Shown here one piece after another: positions 18,668-26,641 of a stretch of 64,000 bases of DNA (position 1 is its first letter; every line of letters begins with the position of its first letter). The position numbers were made by a program, and so were the translations under genes. The notes beneath the pieces were generated by a model, which was not told where the DNA came from, did not search any database, and saw only the letters and a program-made list of their open reading frames with translations. The stretch is from contig JARUPY010000156.1 in NCBI GenBank assembly GCA_029817715.1, positions 124,001-188,000 on the forward strand. Direction: 5' to 3'. The DNA is from Melastoma dodecandrum. Taxonomy: Eukaryota > Streptophyta > Magnoliopsida > Myrtales > Melastomataceae.

Positions 18668-19810
18668 CTATAAATCAACACAGGCCGAGACACCCCACCC
18701 ATCGGTGCTCGCGTTGCCGATGAGATGCTGCCTGATCTTTACCTTGTGCCTCGCCAGCCAGTCATAACGATCCATTTTTCGTTGTAGCTGACCCACCACA
18801 ATACCAGGATGGCGCTGTATTCTCTTAGCGAACCCCAATACATCCCTTTCGGAGATGTACGGGTATTTTCGCACGTAGAAGGATTCCAGCTCACTTTTCG
18901 GAACGCACAGTTCTGCGGCAGCCACATTTGCTCTTAGCTCTTCGTCTGATAATGTCGAGGCTTGAGCGTCGGCTACCATGTCAATGTCTATATCCACGCA
19001 CTCGGCTGTGAGTTCACCGCGCCCATCTTTGTTGAGGACGTGCTCAATCTCGTGGCGCAGCACGAACCAATAATTGTCAATCCGGTCTTGTCGAACTGTC
19101 ATGCCAATGACGGGCGAGTTGTCGTCCAGCCAAAAACACACCCCGTCGATCTTTGCTTTCGGCAAAGTCTCCACAATGGTGTATCTGACACCGCATTCAT
19201 TTAGCTTTCTAGGCACATGCCTGATCTCCTCAGGGTCTACAAGCATCCTGGGCAGTTCGGCAACAAACAGCCGAAGCTTGCTTTCGGAGAACCGAGGAAC
19301 TATCATCTCAGCCGCTATCTGACGGACGCGGAACAGCCATGCCATCTGGACCGGCGTTGCCTCACTCGTCGGGTCTGATTTGAAAGCTGCGTGAGCAAGA
19401 TAAGGCACCTCTGCAAGAGTGTTCTTGCAAAAGAAACGCATCATCTGCGCCTCAAGCAGATAAATATCTGTGTCCGCCAACCATCCGCGGCGGATCATTT
19501 CGCGGACGGGATATACTCCCTGTAGGGAAGCTCGACGTTCGATGCCAGGATCCGGCGCCCTTGCGTTTGCCATCTCGTAAGACTGCTGCAAATTGGCGAA
19601 GTAATTAGCAGATACGTCAAACGCCTTCCCAAGCGCACGCGCCATCTCAGGGCTAATACCTCGCTTTCCGGACACAATGAGGTTAACTGCCTGCTCAGGC
19701 ATGCCAAGGATATAAGCCAAATCTCGCTGCGACCATCCGCGAGCGTCCAGCTCCTCTCGGACAAACTCACCGGGATGAGGCACGTCAATAAGACAAGATG
19801 CGATCGACAT
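18668..19810 (-). CDS. Antitoxin: HigA/Xre helix-turn-helix fused to ImmA/IrrE metallopeptidase domain
   Basis: A 380-residue protein. Residues about 10-75 form a HigA-type Xre domain (HPGEFVREELDARGWSQRDL and the following helix). The C-terminal part is an ImmA/IrrE-type zinc peptidase domain with the HExxH motif HEIEH near residue 240 (RHEIEHVLN). It follows the HigB-like toxin gene by 12 bp with a GGAGGG ribosome site, the toxin-first order typical of higBA. It should bind and neutralise the toxin and repress the operon; the peptidase domain may add regulated cleavage. The coding sequence is intact and relatively AT-rich. Confidence 0.85.
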   Translation of the reverse strand: MSIASCLIDVPHPGEFVREELDARGWSQRDLAYILGMPEQAVNLIVSGKRGISPEMARALGKAFDVSANYFANLQQSYEMANARAPDPGIERRASLQGVYPVREMIRRGWLADTDIYLLEAQMMRFFCKNTLAEVPYLAHAAFKSDPTSEATPVQMAWLFRVRQIAAEMIVPRFSESKLRLFVAELPRMLVDPEEIRHVPRKLNECGVRYTIVETLPKAKIDGVCFWLDDNSPVIGMTVRQDRIDNYWFVLRHEIEHVLNKDGRGELTAECVDIDIDMVADAQASTLSDEELRANVAAAELCVPKSELESFYVRKYPYISERDVLGFAKRIQRHPGIVVGQLQRKMDRYDWLARHKVKIRQHLIGNASTDGWGVSACVDL

Positions 19811-19822
19811 GTGAGCCCTCCC

Positions 19823-20121
19823 TCAGTGCGTGTCGCCGATTGCTACAATGCGGATGATCGGTGGCCTCTCATCGTCATTGAGTGTGAAAACGATCCTGTA
19901 TTGATCATTTATGCGAATGGACCGTTTTTTCACCGTCTTGCCCTTGACGCTTTTTATAGTTGAGACTTTTCAAATTCCTCAGGTCGCGCTCGTCGCACGC
20001 CGCCTCCAGTTGCACGAGTCTGTTGCGAGCCGTCTTGATCACAGCTACCGGCAGACCCAAGCGAAAAAGCTTGGTCTGTGCAGATGCGCGCAAGGTCGTC
20101 GTCGGCGAACTCGATCTTCAT
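19823..20121 (-). CDS. HigB/RelE-family toxin, two frameshifts
   Basis: A gene of about 98 codons whose N-terminal, middle and C-terminal parts match the HigB/RelE mRNA-interferase family (about 92 residues) but lie in three frames. Breaks are near 20,050 (one extra G) and near 19,930 (at an A run). Toxins of this family cleave mRNA on the ribosome and are held inactive by the HigA-type partner encoded next to it. As sequenced it would not give a full-length protein. Whether this is a sequencing artefact, as in many other genes here, or real inactivation cannot be decided from sequence. Confidence 0.72.
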
Positions 20122-20231
20122 CCATCCACATTTAGGGGAAGGAGCGCCATATGTCAATGGCCGTCTGAACGCTAGGAGTTAAACTGACTCTTTATGCTTG
20201 ACGATGTCGACTGTGGTGGTATCGTCTGAAC

Positions 20232-21111
20232 ATGAATAAGCTCTCCGCCGCCGATCGCGCCCGCATCCTGCATCTTCTCTGCGAGGGCACCTCGATCCGC
20301 TCCGTCACCCGCCTAACGGGCGCGAGCAAGAACACGGTGTCGAAGCTGCTGGTGGATGCGGGCAAGGCATGCATGGCCTATCACGACGAACATGTCCGCT
20401 CGGTCCGCGCCAAGCGCGTGCAGGTCGATGAGATTTGGTCGTTCACCTACGCCAAGCAAAAGAATGTCGCCGAGGCGAAAGCCGCCCCGGAGGGCGCAGG
20501 TGACACCTGGACGTGGGTGGCGCTCGATGCCGACAGCAAGCTCATGGTGAGCTACTTCGTCGGCGGCCGGGACGGCGAGTACGCCATGATGTTCATGGAC
20601 GACGTGGCCCGCCCGCCTCGCCAACCGCGTCCAGCTCACCACGGACGGCCACAGGGCCTATCTGGAGGCCATGGAGGGCGCTTTCGGCTATGACGTGGAC
20701 TTCGCCCAGCTCGTGAAGATCTACGGTGCCACGCCTGGGCCCGCGGGCCGCTACAGCCCTGCCGAGTGCACGGGAGCAAAGAAGGTTCGCGTCGAGGGCT
20801 CCCCCGACATGGCCCACGTCGCCACGTCCTACGTTGAGCGCCAGAACCTCACCATGCGGATGCACATGCGCCGGTTCACGCGGCTGACCAACGCGTTCAG
20901 CAAGAAGGTCGAGAACCACGCCTACGCGGTCGCGCTCCACTATATGTATTACAACTTCGTCCGGCTGCACGGAAAGGTGCGGGTCACGCCCGCGATGCAG
21001 GCCGGCGTCACCGATCGGCTGTGGAACGTGTCCGACATCGTGGCGCTGGTGGAGGCCGCTGACGCGCCCGCGGCGAAGCGCGGTTCGTATAAGAAACGAG
21101 TAGGCGCTTAA
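20232..21111 (+). CDS. IS1-type DDE transposase, one frameshift
   Basis: The N-terminal helix-turn-helix ([20 protein letters not shown], residues about 21-40) is followed by the catalytic core: Asp in RVQVDEIW, Asp in TTDGH, and Glu in [12 protein letters not shown]. The C terminus [20 protein letters not shown] is typical of this single-frame IS1-like group in Rhizobiales. One extra C near 20,605-20,615 shifts the frame between the first and second catalytic Asp; the rest is read from there to 21,111. If the break is real the element could only move with help in trans. It is the only transposase within the 4.1-kb element. Confidence 0.85.
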
Positions 21112-21129
21112 ACCGACGGACCCTGTTTT

Positions 21130-21666
21130 TTAGACAATTCTGTCTTCCATGATCTTCTCGAAAGCAAATCCCTCATTTCCGCCCGGAAGATCGCTCGTGC
21201 TTGGACCGTGCGGGTCGGGAAAGTGTTCATTGTAGAATTTGACGATTTTGAAGCCGCATTTGTTTACATAAAAGTGGATGTTCCGTTTCTCGAAATACGG
21301 GGTGTGCGTCGTCCACACACGTGTTTCCGGATAACGGCGCTCGATCGCTCGCCATGCTTGGTATCCGAGACCGCGACCGTGCTCTGAGGGTGACAGGAAG
21401 AACAGACCAAGTGCGTTGTGGTGCGTCTGTGGATTGATGGACAGGACGGCTCCGCCCACCGGGCGGCCAGATGAAAGGATGCGGAGTACTACGGCGTCTG
21501 CAGCACTCAAAATGTCGTCGAGGTCGGCCTCAGACGGTATCGGACCATCTGGTAGAGACCCGAACTCCTTGACGACGGCAACGGCAAACGCTTCCTGTAG
21601 CTCACTCTTGAACCTTGGAAGGTCGCTCTGTTGGGCTTCGATAAGGGTGATCTGATCGAGGGTCAT
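21130..21666 (-). CDS. GNAT-family N-acetyltransferase (transposon passenger)
   Basis: A 178-residue acetyl-CoA-dependent acetyltransferase. The acyl-CoA motif A is visible in LSPSEHGRGLGYQAWRAIER near residue 90, and the late FYVNKCGFKIVKFYNEHF is the usual C-terminal strand. It is convergent with the transposase gene and lies just inside the right inverted repeat. Substrate unknown; acetyltransferases are common partners of type II toxin loci or carry resistance, but nothing here decides between these. Confidence 0.82.
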   Translation of the reverse strand: MTLDQITLIEAQQSDLPRFKSELQEAFAVAVVKEFGSLPDGPIPSEADLDDILSAADAVVLRILSSGRPVGGAVLSINPQTHHNALGLFFLSPSEHGRGLGYQAWRAIERRYPETRVWTTHTPYFEKRNIHFYVNKCGFKIVKFYNEHFPDPHGPSTSDLPGGNEGFAFEKIMEDRIV

Positions 21667-21747
21667 CGCCTGTCATAGGCATCCCTGCAGCTGAAATTGA
21701 GGCGATCCCAGCGGCCTTGAATCAGGAAGCTGCCGTCAGGCAAAAAA

Positions 21748-21774
21748 TTCAAACTGACCCACTACCGAAGGCCG
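21748..21774 (-). repeat. Right end of the 4.1-kb transposon: terminal inverted repeat plus target duplication
   Basis: The inverted repeat at 21,748-21,766 pairs with 17,667-17,685 (one mismatch). The direct copy GAAGGCCG follows at 21,767-21,774. Confidence 0.88.
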
Positions 21775-21931
21775 GCGATTGTTGTGTGACGCGCGTAGAA
21801 ATGAACTCCGTCGTGCTCGAAGGCTGGAATGCGGCTCCGCCGAGCCATCGGGCCACTGGCCGTCCAACCGTAGCCGAGGCGCGTGCGGGATGCGGATCCA
21901 TCGCGGGACCGGAGACGGGGAGGACGCGTCG

Positions 21932-22626
21932 TCAGCGGACCGCACCGCCGTCGGCTTGGCTCAGGGCGCCTCCGCCCTGTGTGCCGTTGCCGGGGACGAT
22001 CAGGCTCCTGACGTTCCCTGTCAACGCGTGCATGGCCCGATGGGCATCTCGTAGATGAGATTGTCGCCTTGAATGACGTTGGGTCCTTGGGTCAGCGTGA
22101 CATGTCCTTTGAGATAGACTCTGTTCTCGGCCTTATCGTAGGTTGCATGGTCGCCCGTGCCGATCTGGTCTTTGGAGATCAGCGTCACGGGGCCGTCCGG
22201 CCTCCATGTGGCGAACGGAGCTGGTCCCGGCGGCCGCGGTGGCGTCGGTGTGTCCGGGGGTGGGTCCGGTCGGCGCATCCCGATCGAGATCGATGTTCAG
22301 TTTCGAGGCCTTCAGTGTGGAGTCTCCCTGGACCGCGGACGACGTTCCCTCTGTAAATCAGCCTGTTTGTCTTTGTTAAGAAAATCGAGCGTCTCGGAAT
22401 TGATGCTTATAGGCTCCTTAGATCCGCTGCCTGGAAGTATCGATGAGCCGGATGCTGCTGTCGTATGCGAGGGATTCGTTGAAATAGCGGAAGTACCGCC
22501 GGATTTAACGGTGACAGGCGATATGGGATGTTTGCCTGGCCGCGTGGCTTCCCTAGCGACGGCAGCAGACCCTGCGGCGCAGAGCATGCAAAGCAGGACG
22601 GCACTGGATGGCGCGCGGAAGGTCAT
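21932..22626 (-). CDS. LptA/OstA-like periplasmic protein, several frameshifts
   Basis: From ATG 22,626 (GAGG eight bases upstream) a signal peptide (SSAVLLCMLCAAGSAAVA) leads into the LptA/OstA fold: EPISINSETLDFLNKDKQA near residue 70, DSTLKASKLNID, HATYDKAENRVYLKGHVTL and GPNVIQGDNLIYEMP, ending near a GNVRSLIVPGN segment. LptA bridges inner and outer membrane in LPS export. The pieces lie in shifting frames with about five single extra bases (near 22,355, 22,335, 22,225, 22,045 and 22,025). It stands alone, without lptC or lptB, so it is probably a paralogue rather than the main LptA. Confidence 0.72.
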
Positions 22627-22630
22627 GGCT

Positions 22631-22798
22631 TCATCCTCGTAGGACCGTCGGGGCAGCGGGGACACCCATGAGTTCGACAATGAGCCCTGATCTCGGCTCT
22701 TTGACGACGGCCAACATCGACAGTTGAAAGACCGTCCCGCCCGGCCGGAGGTCACCATTGACGGTCTTGAGGCAAACCGGCCCGAATGCCCGGCGCCC
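22631..22798 (-). CDS. Unidentified 3' gene fragment before the LptA-like gene
   Basis: An open minus-strand segment of about 56 codons ends with TGA a few bases before the lptA-like ATG. Its composition is protein-like (VFQLSMLAVVKEPRSGLIVE). It has no start, and a Pro/Ala-rich segment lies upstream in other frames, so the 5' part may be broken. It could be the end of an IalB-like periplasmic protein, but the match is too weak to name. Confidence 0.35.
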   Translation of the reverse strand, partial: GRRAFGPVCLKTVNGDLRPGGTVFQLSMLAVVKEPRSGLIVELMGVPAAPTVLRG

Positions 22799-23035
22799 TC
22801 ATCCCCGCCGCCGCGTCCCCGCCCCGGCGGATCATCCGGGGCCGCGGCCGCAGCGTCCGGCGGCGCCGGCGGCGGGCGCGGTCCCGTCGGTCCCGGGCGC
22901 GACGGTGCCGGCGCTCCAGGCGCCGCCGACGTCACCCGGTTCATCGGCACGGCGGCGGGCTTTCTCGCCGATCGCGCGCTCGACCGTTGACGCGGGGCCG
23001 CGTTCCGGCTCGATGACGTTCGGAGGTGAAGTCCC

Positions 23036-23392
23036 ATGTCCCGCTTGTCCACGCATGTCCTCGACACCGCCAACGGCAGGCCGGCCGCGGACGTCGCCCT
23101 GACGCTGAGCCGCATCGCGCCCGACGGGAGCCGCACCGTGCTGGCCACGGCGCGGACCAACCGGGACGGCCGCACCGACCGCCCGTTGCTCGAGGGCGAC
23201 GCCCTGCGGGTCGGCACCTACGAGATCGTCTTCGCGATGGGCGATTATTTCCGCGGCCTCGGCACGCCCATGCCCGAGCCGCCTTTCGTCGACGTCGTGC
23301 CGCTGCGCTTCGGCGTGGCGGATGCCGCCGGCCACTACCACGTCCCGCTCCTGGCCTCGCCCTGGAGCTTTTCGACCTATCGGGGAAGCTGA
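23036..23392 (+). CDS. uraH: 5-hydroxyisourate hydrolase (transthyretin-like)
   Basis: A 118-residue transthyretin-like protein that hydrolyses 5-hydroxyisourate, the product of urate oxidation, to OHCU. The start LSTHVLDTANGRPA and the C-terminal signature YRGS are the two family hallmarks; HYHVPLLASPWSFSTYRGS is intact. CGGAGG lies upstream of the ATG. The stop overlaps the ATG of the next gene (TGATG), so the two steps are coupled. No frameshift. Confidence 0.95.
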   Translation: MSRLSTHVLDTANGRPAADVALTLSRIAPDGSRTVLATARTNRDGRTDRPLLEGDALRVGTYEIVFAMGDYFRGLGTPMPEPPFVDVVPLRFGVADAAGHYHVPLLASPWSFSTYRGS

Positions 23393-24831
23393 TGTTCAGC
23401 CTGGATCAGTCCTCCTATCCGCGCGACATGGTGGGTTACGGCCGCGCCCGCCCGCGCGACCCCTGGCCCGGGGGGGCGCGGGTCGCGGTGCAATTCGTCA
23501 TCAATTACGAGGAAGGCGGGGAGAACAACATCCTCCACGGCGACGCCGCCTCGGAAGCCTTCCTGTCCGAGATCGTCGGCGCCCAGCCCTGGCCGGGGCA
23601 GCGCCACGTCAACATGGAATCGATCTACGAATACGGCTCCAGGGTCGGGTTCTGGCGCCTGTGGGAGATGTTCCGCTCCCGTCACCTGCCCGTCACCGTC
23701 TACGGCGTCGCCACCGCCATGGCGCGCAACCCGGAGGCCGTCGCGGCCATGAACGAGGCCGGCTGGGAGATCGCCACCCACGGCCTCAAATGGATCGACT
23801 ACCGCGACCATGCCGAGGTGGACGAGCGGGCCGACGTCGCGCGCGCCGTCGAGATCCACGCGCGCCTCGCCGGGAGCCGCCCGCTCGGCCTCTACCAGGG
23901 CCGCTCCTCGGTCAACACGCTGAAGATCGGCGCCCAGGAGGGCGGCTTCCTCTACCTCGCCGACGCCTACGCGGACGAACTGCCCTATTGGCAGGAGATC
24001 GCCGGGCGCCAGCAGCTCATCGTGCCCTACACGCTCGACGCCAACGACATGCGCTTCGCGACGCCGCAGGGCTTCAACAGCGGCGACCAGTTCTTCGCCT
24101 ACCTCAAGGACAGTTTCGACCTGCTCTACCGCGAGGGTGGCGAGGGCCGCGGCGGCATGATGTCGGTGGGGCTGCACTGCCGCCTCGTCGGCCGGCCGGG
24201 CCGCGCGGCGGCGCTGGCGCGTTTCCTCGACTACCTGGGCGGCCACGAGGGCGTGTGGGTGGCGACGCGCCTCGACATCGCCCGCCACTGGGTGCGGCAC
24301 CATCCGCCGGCCGAGGGCTACCGGCCGAGCCGGATGGGCCGTGCGCTCTTCGTCGAGCTGTTCGGCGGGCTCTTCGAACATACGCCGCAGGTGGCCGAAC
24401 GCGCCCATGCCGCCGGCCTCGGCCCGGAGGCGGACAGCCGCGACGGCCTGCACGCGGCGCTGCTGGCGGCGGCGCGGACCCTGTCGCCCGCGGAGGAGAC
24501 CGCGCTCATCGCCGCCCACCCCGACCTCGCCGGTCGCCTCGCCCTGGCGGGCGGCCTGACCCGCGACTCGGCGGCCGAACAGGCCTCGGCCGGGCTCGAC
24601 GCCCTCACCCCGGCCGAACTCGAGCGCTTCACGGCGCTGAACGCGGCCTATCGCGCCACGTTCGGCCTGCCCTTCGTGGTGGCGGTGCGGGGGCTCGACA
24701 AGCACGCCATCCTGGCCGCCTTCGAGCGGCGCCTCGGCCAGGACGCCGCCGCGGAGCGCCGGGAGGCCTTGGACCAGATCGGCCGCATCGCGCGGCTGCG
24801 GCTCGACGCCGTGCCCTTCGCCTCGCCGTGA
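23392..24831 (+). CDS. puuE-uraD: Fusion of allantoinase PuuE and OHCU decarboxylase UraD
   Basis: A 479-residue bifunctional protein. Residues about 1-310 are a polysaccharide-deacetylase-like allantoinase (PuuE; YPRDMVGYG start, VQFVINYEEGGENN, ATHGLKWIDY). The last 165 residues or so are an OHCU decarboxylase (SPAEETALIAAHPDLAGRLA, the RFTALNAAYRATFGLPFV motif and a RLGQD helix). Together with the preceding hydrolase it converts 5-hydroxyisourate to allantoate in the cytoplasm. The start is ATG 23,392, overlapping the previous stop. No frameshift. Urate oxidase is not in the window. Confidence 0.92.
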   Translation: MFSLDQSSYPRDMVGYGRARPRDPWPGGARVAVQFVINYEEGGENNILHGDAASEAFLSEIVGAQPWPGQRHVNMESIYEYGSRVGFWRLWEMFRSRHLPVTVYGVATAMARNPEAVAAMNEAGWEIATHGLKWIDYRDHAEVDERADVARAVEIHARLAGSRPLGLYQGRSSVNTLKIGAQEGGFLYLADAYADELPYWQEIAGRQQLIVPYTLDANDMRFATPQGFNSGDQFFAYLKDSFDLLYREGGEGRGGMMSVGLHCRLVGRPGRAAALARFLDYLGGHEGVWVATRLDIARHWVRHHPPAEGYRPSRMGRALFVELFGGLFEHTPQVAERAHAAGLGPEADSRDGLHAALLAAARTLSPAEETALIAAHPDLAGRLALAGGLTRDSAAEQASAGLDALTPAELERFTALNAAYRATFGLPFVVAVRGLDKHAILAAFERRLGQDAAAERREALDQIGRIARLRLDAVPFASP

Positions 24832-24983
24832 GGGCCGCGGCGGGCCCCGGTTCGACCGAGCCGGCGGCGAGCGGTCCCGGCCCGCGTGCCGAGACCGTGA
24901 CGCCTCGCCGCGAAACGTGCGGTTCAAAACGACGCCCGAACCCGGTCGATGGGTCCGGTTTCGGACGGAGGGATCCGACACCG

Positions 24984-25178
24984 ATGCTCCGCTGCGACTT
25001 CGACACCGAATGCGGCACCGCGCGCTACCATGACCCAGACGGGATCGCGCTGGCTTCCCTCGACGAGCCGCGGCGACAGCTGGCCGCCCTGCTGCGCGAC
25101 CTGACCTGTCGGCAGCCCAAAGGGGCCGTCGATCTCGAAGGCAGCTGTCGGCTAACGATCGGCGATCCGGCCCCCTGA
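24984..25178 (+). CDS. DUF6894-like small protein
   Basis: 64 residues preceded by CGGAGGG. The pattern (short beta start, DPDGIALASLDEPRRQLAALL helix, then a strand) fits the DUF6894 family of short proteins abundant in Methylobacterium and relatives. Its 3' end overlaps the convergent Xre gene by 27 bp. Function unknown. Confidence 0.6.
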   Translation: MLRCDFDTECGTARYHDPDGIALASLDEPRRQLAALLRDLTCRQPKGAVDLEGSCRLTIGDPAP

Positions 25179-25451
25179 CACGGCCTCCCGCGAGACGCCG
25201 TCGCCCACGAGAAAGCTCGGCCTGACGCCGAGGGCGCGCGCGAGCCTGTGCAGCATCGGCAGGGAGGGCGTGATGTCGCCGCCCTCCACCTTGCTCAGGA
25301 AGCTCTGCGAGCACTGGGCGATGCCGCCGAGGGCCGTCATGGTCAGGCCACGGTCCTTCCGGCACTGGCGGAGCCGCTGTCCCAGCGTGGCGGAAGGGTC
25401 CTGATGGCCGCCGATTTCAGCTTCGAGGACGTCTCGATCTCTGAACATCAT
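25152..25451 (-). CDS. Small Xre-family DNA-binding protein
   Basis: 99 residues with one Cro/C1-type helix-turn-helix (LGQRLRQCRKDRGLTMTALG and the following SQSFLSKVEGGDITPSLPML), residues about 23-80. It resembles the DNA-binding half of Xre-cupin regulators, but the cupin sensor domain is absent, so it is either a stand-alone repressor or a truncated one. Targets unknown. Confidence 0.75.
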   Translation of the reverse strand: MMFRDRDVLEAEIGGHQDPSATLGQRLRQCRKDRGLTMTALGGIAQCSQSFLSKVEGGDITPSLPMLHRLARALGVRPSFLVGDGVSREAVSGGRIADR

Positions 25452-25650
25452 AAACCCCCGATACGAAATTTGACTTATATTGACCTAAACTAAGCTGACC
25501 TTGCGCTTCGATTGACCTATTTATGCTCAATCATTTGATTGGACCCTTGCCGAGGCGCTTCGGTTCCTGCGGTGTGTTGACGCAGCAGGATGCTCGCCCC
25601 CGGCCGGCCCGGAGGTCCCCGGGGTTCCGGGCCGGCGAGGGAGGGACTGA

Positions 25651-25740
25651 GCAGGGTTTGTCTGTCGCCCCGCGAAACCCGGCTCGGTCCGACGAGGACA
25701 CGAAGCAGGATCGCGTGGGAGAACCCACGCGGTCCTGCTG
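25651..25740. repeat. Dispersed repeat copy with hairpin
   Basis: This 90-bp stretch closely matches the reverse complement of 59,215-59,312 (shared blocks CAGGGTTTGTCTGTCGCC, GCGAAACCCGGCTCGGTCC and GATCGCGTGGGAGAA). It ends in a long near-palindrome (25,714-25,739; arms AGCAGGATCGCGTGGG and its near complement). The rest of the 25,452-25,812 gap holds no gene; the SDR promoter should lie there. Confidence 0.8.
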
Positions 25741-25812
25741 AGGCGCGGGGCGACTTTGGCGGTCGGACGCGTTTGGCGGTAAGACGGAAGGACCCGACTC
25801 GGAGGCCCGACG

Positions 25813-26556
25813 ATGCTGTTCCCTGACCGTTTCCGCGGCCGTGCGGCGCTCGTCACCGGGGGCGCCTCCGGCATCGGGCTCGACGTGGCGACGCGCCTCG
25901 CGGCCGAAGGCGCCAGCGTCTGCCTGTGGGACAGCGATGCCGCGGCGCTGGCGCGGGTCGCGGCCGGCGCCTGCGCGACCCGGGCGCTCGACGTCTCGGA
26001 CGCCGAGGCCGTGGCGCGGGCCATGGAGGAGAGCGTCGCGGCGCTCGGCGGCAGGCTCGACGTGCTCGTCTGCAGCGCGGGCATCACGGGCCCCAACGCC
26101 CCGGCGCGGGACTATCCCGTCGAGGCGTGGCGGCGCGTCGTCGACGTCAACCTGAACGGCCTCTTCTACTGCAACCGCGCGGCGGTGCCCGCCATGGAGC
26201 GCGGCGGCTACGGCCGGATCGTCAACATCGCGTCCGTGGCGGGCAAGGAGGGCAATCCCAACGCCTCGGCCTACAGCGCCTCCAAGGCCGGGGTGATCGG
26301 CTTCACCAAGTCGCTCGGCAAGGAGCTGGCGGCGTCCGGCATCAGGGTCAATTGCGTCACGCCGGCCGCGGTGCGGACGCCCATCTTCGACCAGATGTCC
26401 CAGGCCCACATCGACTTCATGCTGTCCAAGATCCCGCTCGGCCGGTTCGGCGGCATCGACGAGGTGACGGCGCTGGTGGCCTGGCTGGCCAGCGAGGAAT
26501 GTTCCTTCAGCACCGGGGCGGTCTTCGACGTGTCGGGCGGGCGCGCCACCTATTGA
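25813..26556 (+). CDS. Short-chain dehydrogenase/reductase
   Basis: A 247-residue classical SDR. It has the NAD(P) motif TGGASGIG near residue 16, the SAGITG strand, the NIASVAG serine, and the catalytic YSASK near residue 155. Asp in LWDSD after the second strand favours NAD over NADP. It is convergent with the sugar ABC transporter operon and may act on a sugar or polyol taken up by it, but this is only inferred from position. Confidence 0.87.
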   Translation: MLFPDRFRGRAALVTGGASGIGLDVATRLAAEGASVCLWDSDAAALARVAAGACATRALDVSDAEAVARAMEESVAALGGRLDVLVCSAGITGPNAPARDYPVEAWRRVVDVNLNGLFYCNRAAVPAMERGGYGRIVNIASVAGKEGNPNASAYSASKAGVIGFTKSLGKELAASGIRVNCVTPAAVRTPIFDQMSQAHIDFMLSKIPLGRFGGIDEVTALVAWLASEECSFSTGAVFDVSGGRATY

Positions 26557-26641
26557 GACGGCGTCCAACCCGGCCGACTCCGACCAGAGCGCCGTCCCGT
26601 CCTCCGCCCTGGCCGGGGCCGGCGGCGGTGTGGTCCGCCGC

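Larger units (their letters stand above)
17667..21766. mobile_element. IS1-type transposon with passenger genes (4,100 bp)
   Basis: The element is bounded by 19-bp inverted repeats (18/19 identical) and flanked by an 8-bp direct repeat, the signature of a transposition event. It carries one IS1-type transposase (20,232-21,111) and six other genes: two small coupled unknown genes, a 142-residue unknown protein, an Xre-ImmA antitoxin with a HigB-like toxin, and a GNAT acetyltransferase. IS1-family elements make 8-9 bp duplications, which agrees. Much of the passenger DNA is clearly lower in GC than the chromosome, consistent with transfer from elsewhere. Elements of this design are called transporter ISs. 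Confidence 0.85.

Noticed and set aside
20176..21115. A short 0.94-kb IS bounded by weak GTTAA-type ends around the transposase
   Set aside because: The ends match poorly and have no target duplication, whereas the 19-bp repeats at 17,667 and 21,748 match at 18 of 19 positions and are flanked by an exact 8-bp duplication.
22799..23000. A Gly/Ala-rich plus-strand protein upstream of the HIU hydrolase gene
   Set aside because: Its composition follows GC-rich sequence in a shadow frame and no ribosome site precedes it.
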